From: Actinomycetes bacterium
Lineage (GTDB): Bacteria; Actinomycetota; Acidimicrobiia; Acidimicrobiales; Palsa-688
Length of the DNA stretch: 5,769 nucleotides
Direction: 5' to 3'
Assembly: GCA_021821705.1 (NCBI GenBank)
Contig: JAKACE010000136.1
Span: 1-5,769 of the forward strand
Below the pieces are notes generated by a model. That model was not told the DNA's origin and ran no database searches. It saw only the letters and a list, made by a program, of their open reading frames with translations. Positions 5,637 to 5,769 of this stretch are shown here, one piece after another. Made by a program: the position numbers and the translations under genes. Numbering within the stretch: the first letter of the stretch is position 1; each line of letters begins with the position of its first letter.

Positions 5637-5769
5637 ATGGGAACAGCCGTCCTCAGGGAAGTGCTGGATGAGCGTGTCCAAGAGCTCTTGGACCGTCACC
5701 TGTCCATGTCCAAGGAGTGGTTCCCCCACGAGTTCGTGCCATGGGAACTGGGGCGTAGGTACACCCCGG
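5637..5769 (+). CDS. Acyl-[acyl-carrier-protein] desaturase-like protein, N-terminal part (partial)
   Basis: The first 44 codons of a gene cut by the right edge. After an N-terminal helix (M-G-T-A-V-L-R-E-V-L-D-E-R-V-Q-E-L-L-D-R-H) comes S-K-E-W-F-P-H-E-F-V-P-W-E-L-G-R, which matches the W-x-P-H-x-(Y/F)-V-P-W-x-x-G-R block near the N-terminus of soluble acyl-ACP desaturases (FA_desaturase_2, including mycobacterial DesA proteins). These di-iron enzymes use O2 and reduced ferredoxin to put a double bond into ACP-bound fatty acids. The iron-binding E-x-x-H motifs would lie beyond the window, so activity cannot be judged. ATG at 5637 is the first plausible start: the frame is open back to a TGA at 5550 but has no ATG or GTG there. 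The Shine-Dalgarno is weak (AGG at 5621-5623). An 18-bp palindrome spans codons 14-19. Confidence 0.82.
   Translation, partial: MGTAVLREVLDERVQELLDRHLSMSKEWFPHEFVPWELGRRYTP
5676..5693. repeat. 18-bp perfect palindrome inside the start of the desaturase gene
   Basis: GTCCAAGAGCTCTTGGAC reads the same on both strands, 39 nt after the ATG. Its core CAAGAGCTCTT (5679-5689) also occurs at 1111-1121, next to the start codon of the PLD-like gene. It encodes ordinary helix residues (V-Q-E-L-L-D), so it may be coincidental. Confidence 0.5.

Noticed and set aside
5333..5637. Three overlapping minus-strand frames and one + frame (5132-5413) in the right-hand intergenic region
   Set aside because: They overlap each other, are compositionally biased (Arg, Pro, Gly, Ala), have no signatures and mostly lack ribosome-binding sites.
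1..5769. CRISPR array, tRNA/rRNA, insertion sequence or attachment-site duplication
   Set aside because: I looked for regularly spaced repeats, T-loop-like motifs, transposase motifs and terminal inverted repeats and found none. Composition is even along the window, with no sign of recent transfer.

Overview
The window is GC-rich, with coding frames that strongly prefer G or C in the third codon position. It carries protein families typical of Actinomycetota: a four-helix 'putative sensor' histidine kinase, a NarL/LuxR regulator, a BcrA-like ABC pair and an acyl-ACP-desaturase-like gene. Several starts lie 7-8 nt downstream of a TANNNT box, as in leaderless actinobacterial transcripts. I place it in a high-GC actinobacterium and cannot name the genus.

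Layout, left to right: (1) the last 44 codons of a major-facilitator-like transporter (+), cut by the left edge. (2) A secreted protein with two phospholipase D HKD motifs (-), whose 3' end overlaps the transporter gene tail-to-tail by 11 nt. (3) A 156-bp divergent promoter region with a TANNNT box before each start and a 12-bp perfect inverted repeat between them. (4) A compact four-gene run on +: ABC ATPase, ABC-2-type permease, histidine kinase, response regulator. (5) An 8-bp GC hairpin likely to end transcription. (6) A possible small gene (-) of 74 codons with an excellent Shine-Dalgarno. (7) About 290 bp of non-coding DNA with a likely + strand promoter, a four-codon leaderless mini-ORF and two mutually exclusive hairpins. 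(8) The first 44 codons of an acyl-[acyl-carrier-protein] desaturase-like gene (+), cut by the right edge.

The core is a sensor/transporter module. The membrane kinase probably senses an envelope condition or compound, phosphorylates the regulator, and the regulator may control its own operon and possibly the divergent PLD gene through the inverted repeat. Known kinase/NarL-regulator/ABC-2 modules (for example LnrJK-LnrLMN for linearmycin in Bacillus) work this way, but the substrate here cannot be read from sequence. The window is mostly well-known families. The parts worth a second look are the divergent control region, the desaturase leader and the small minus-strand gene.
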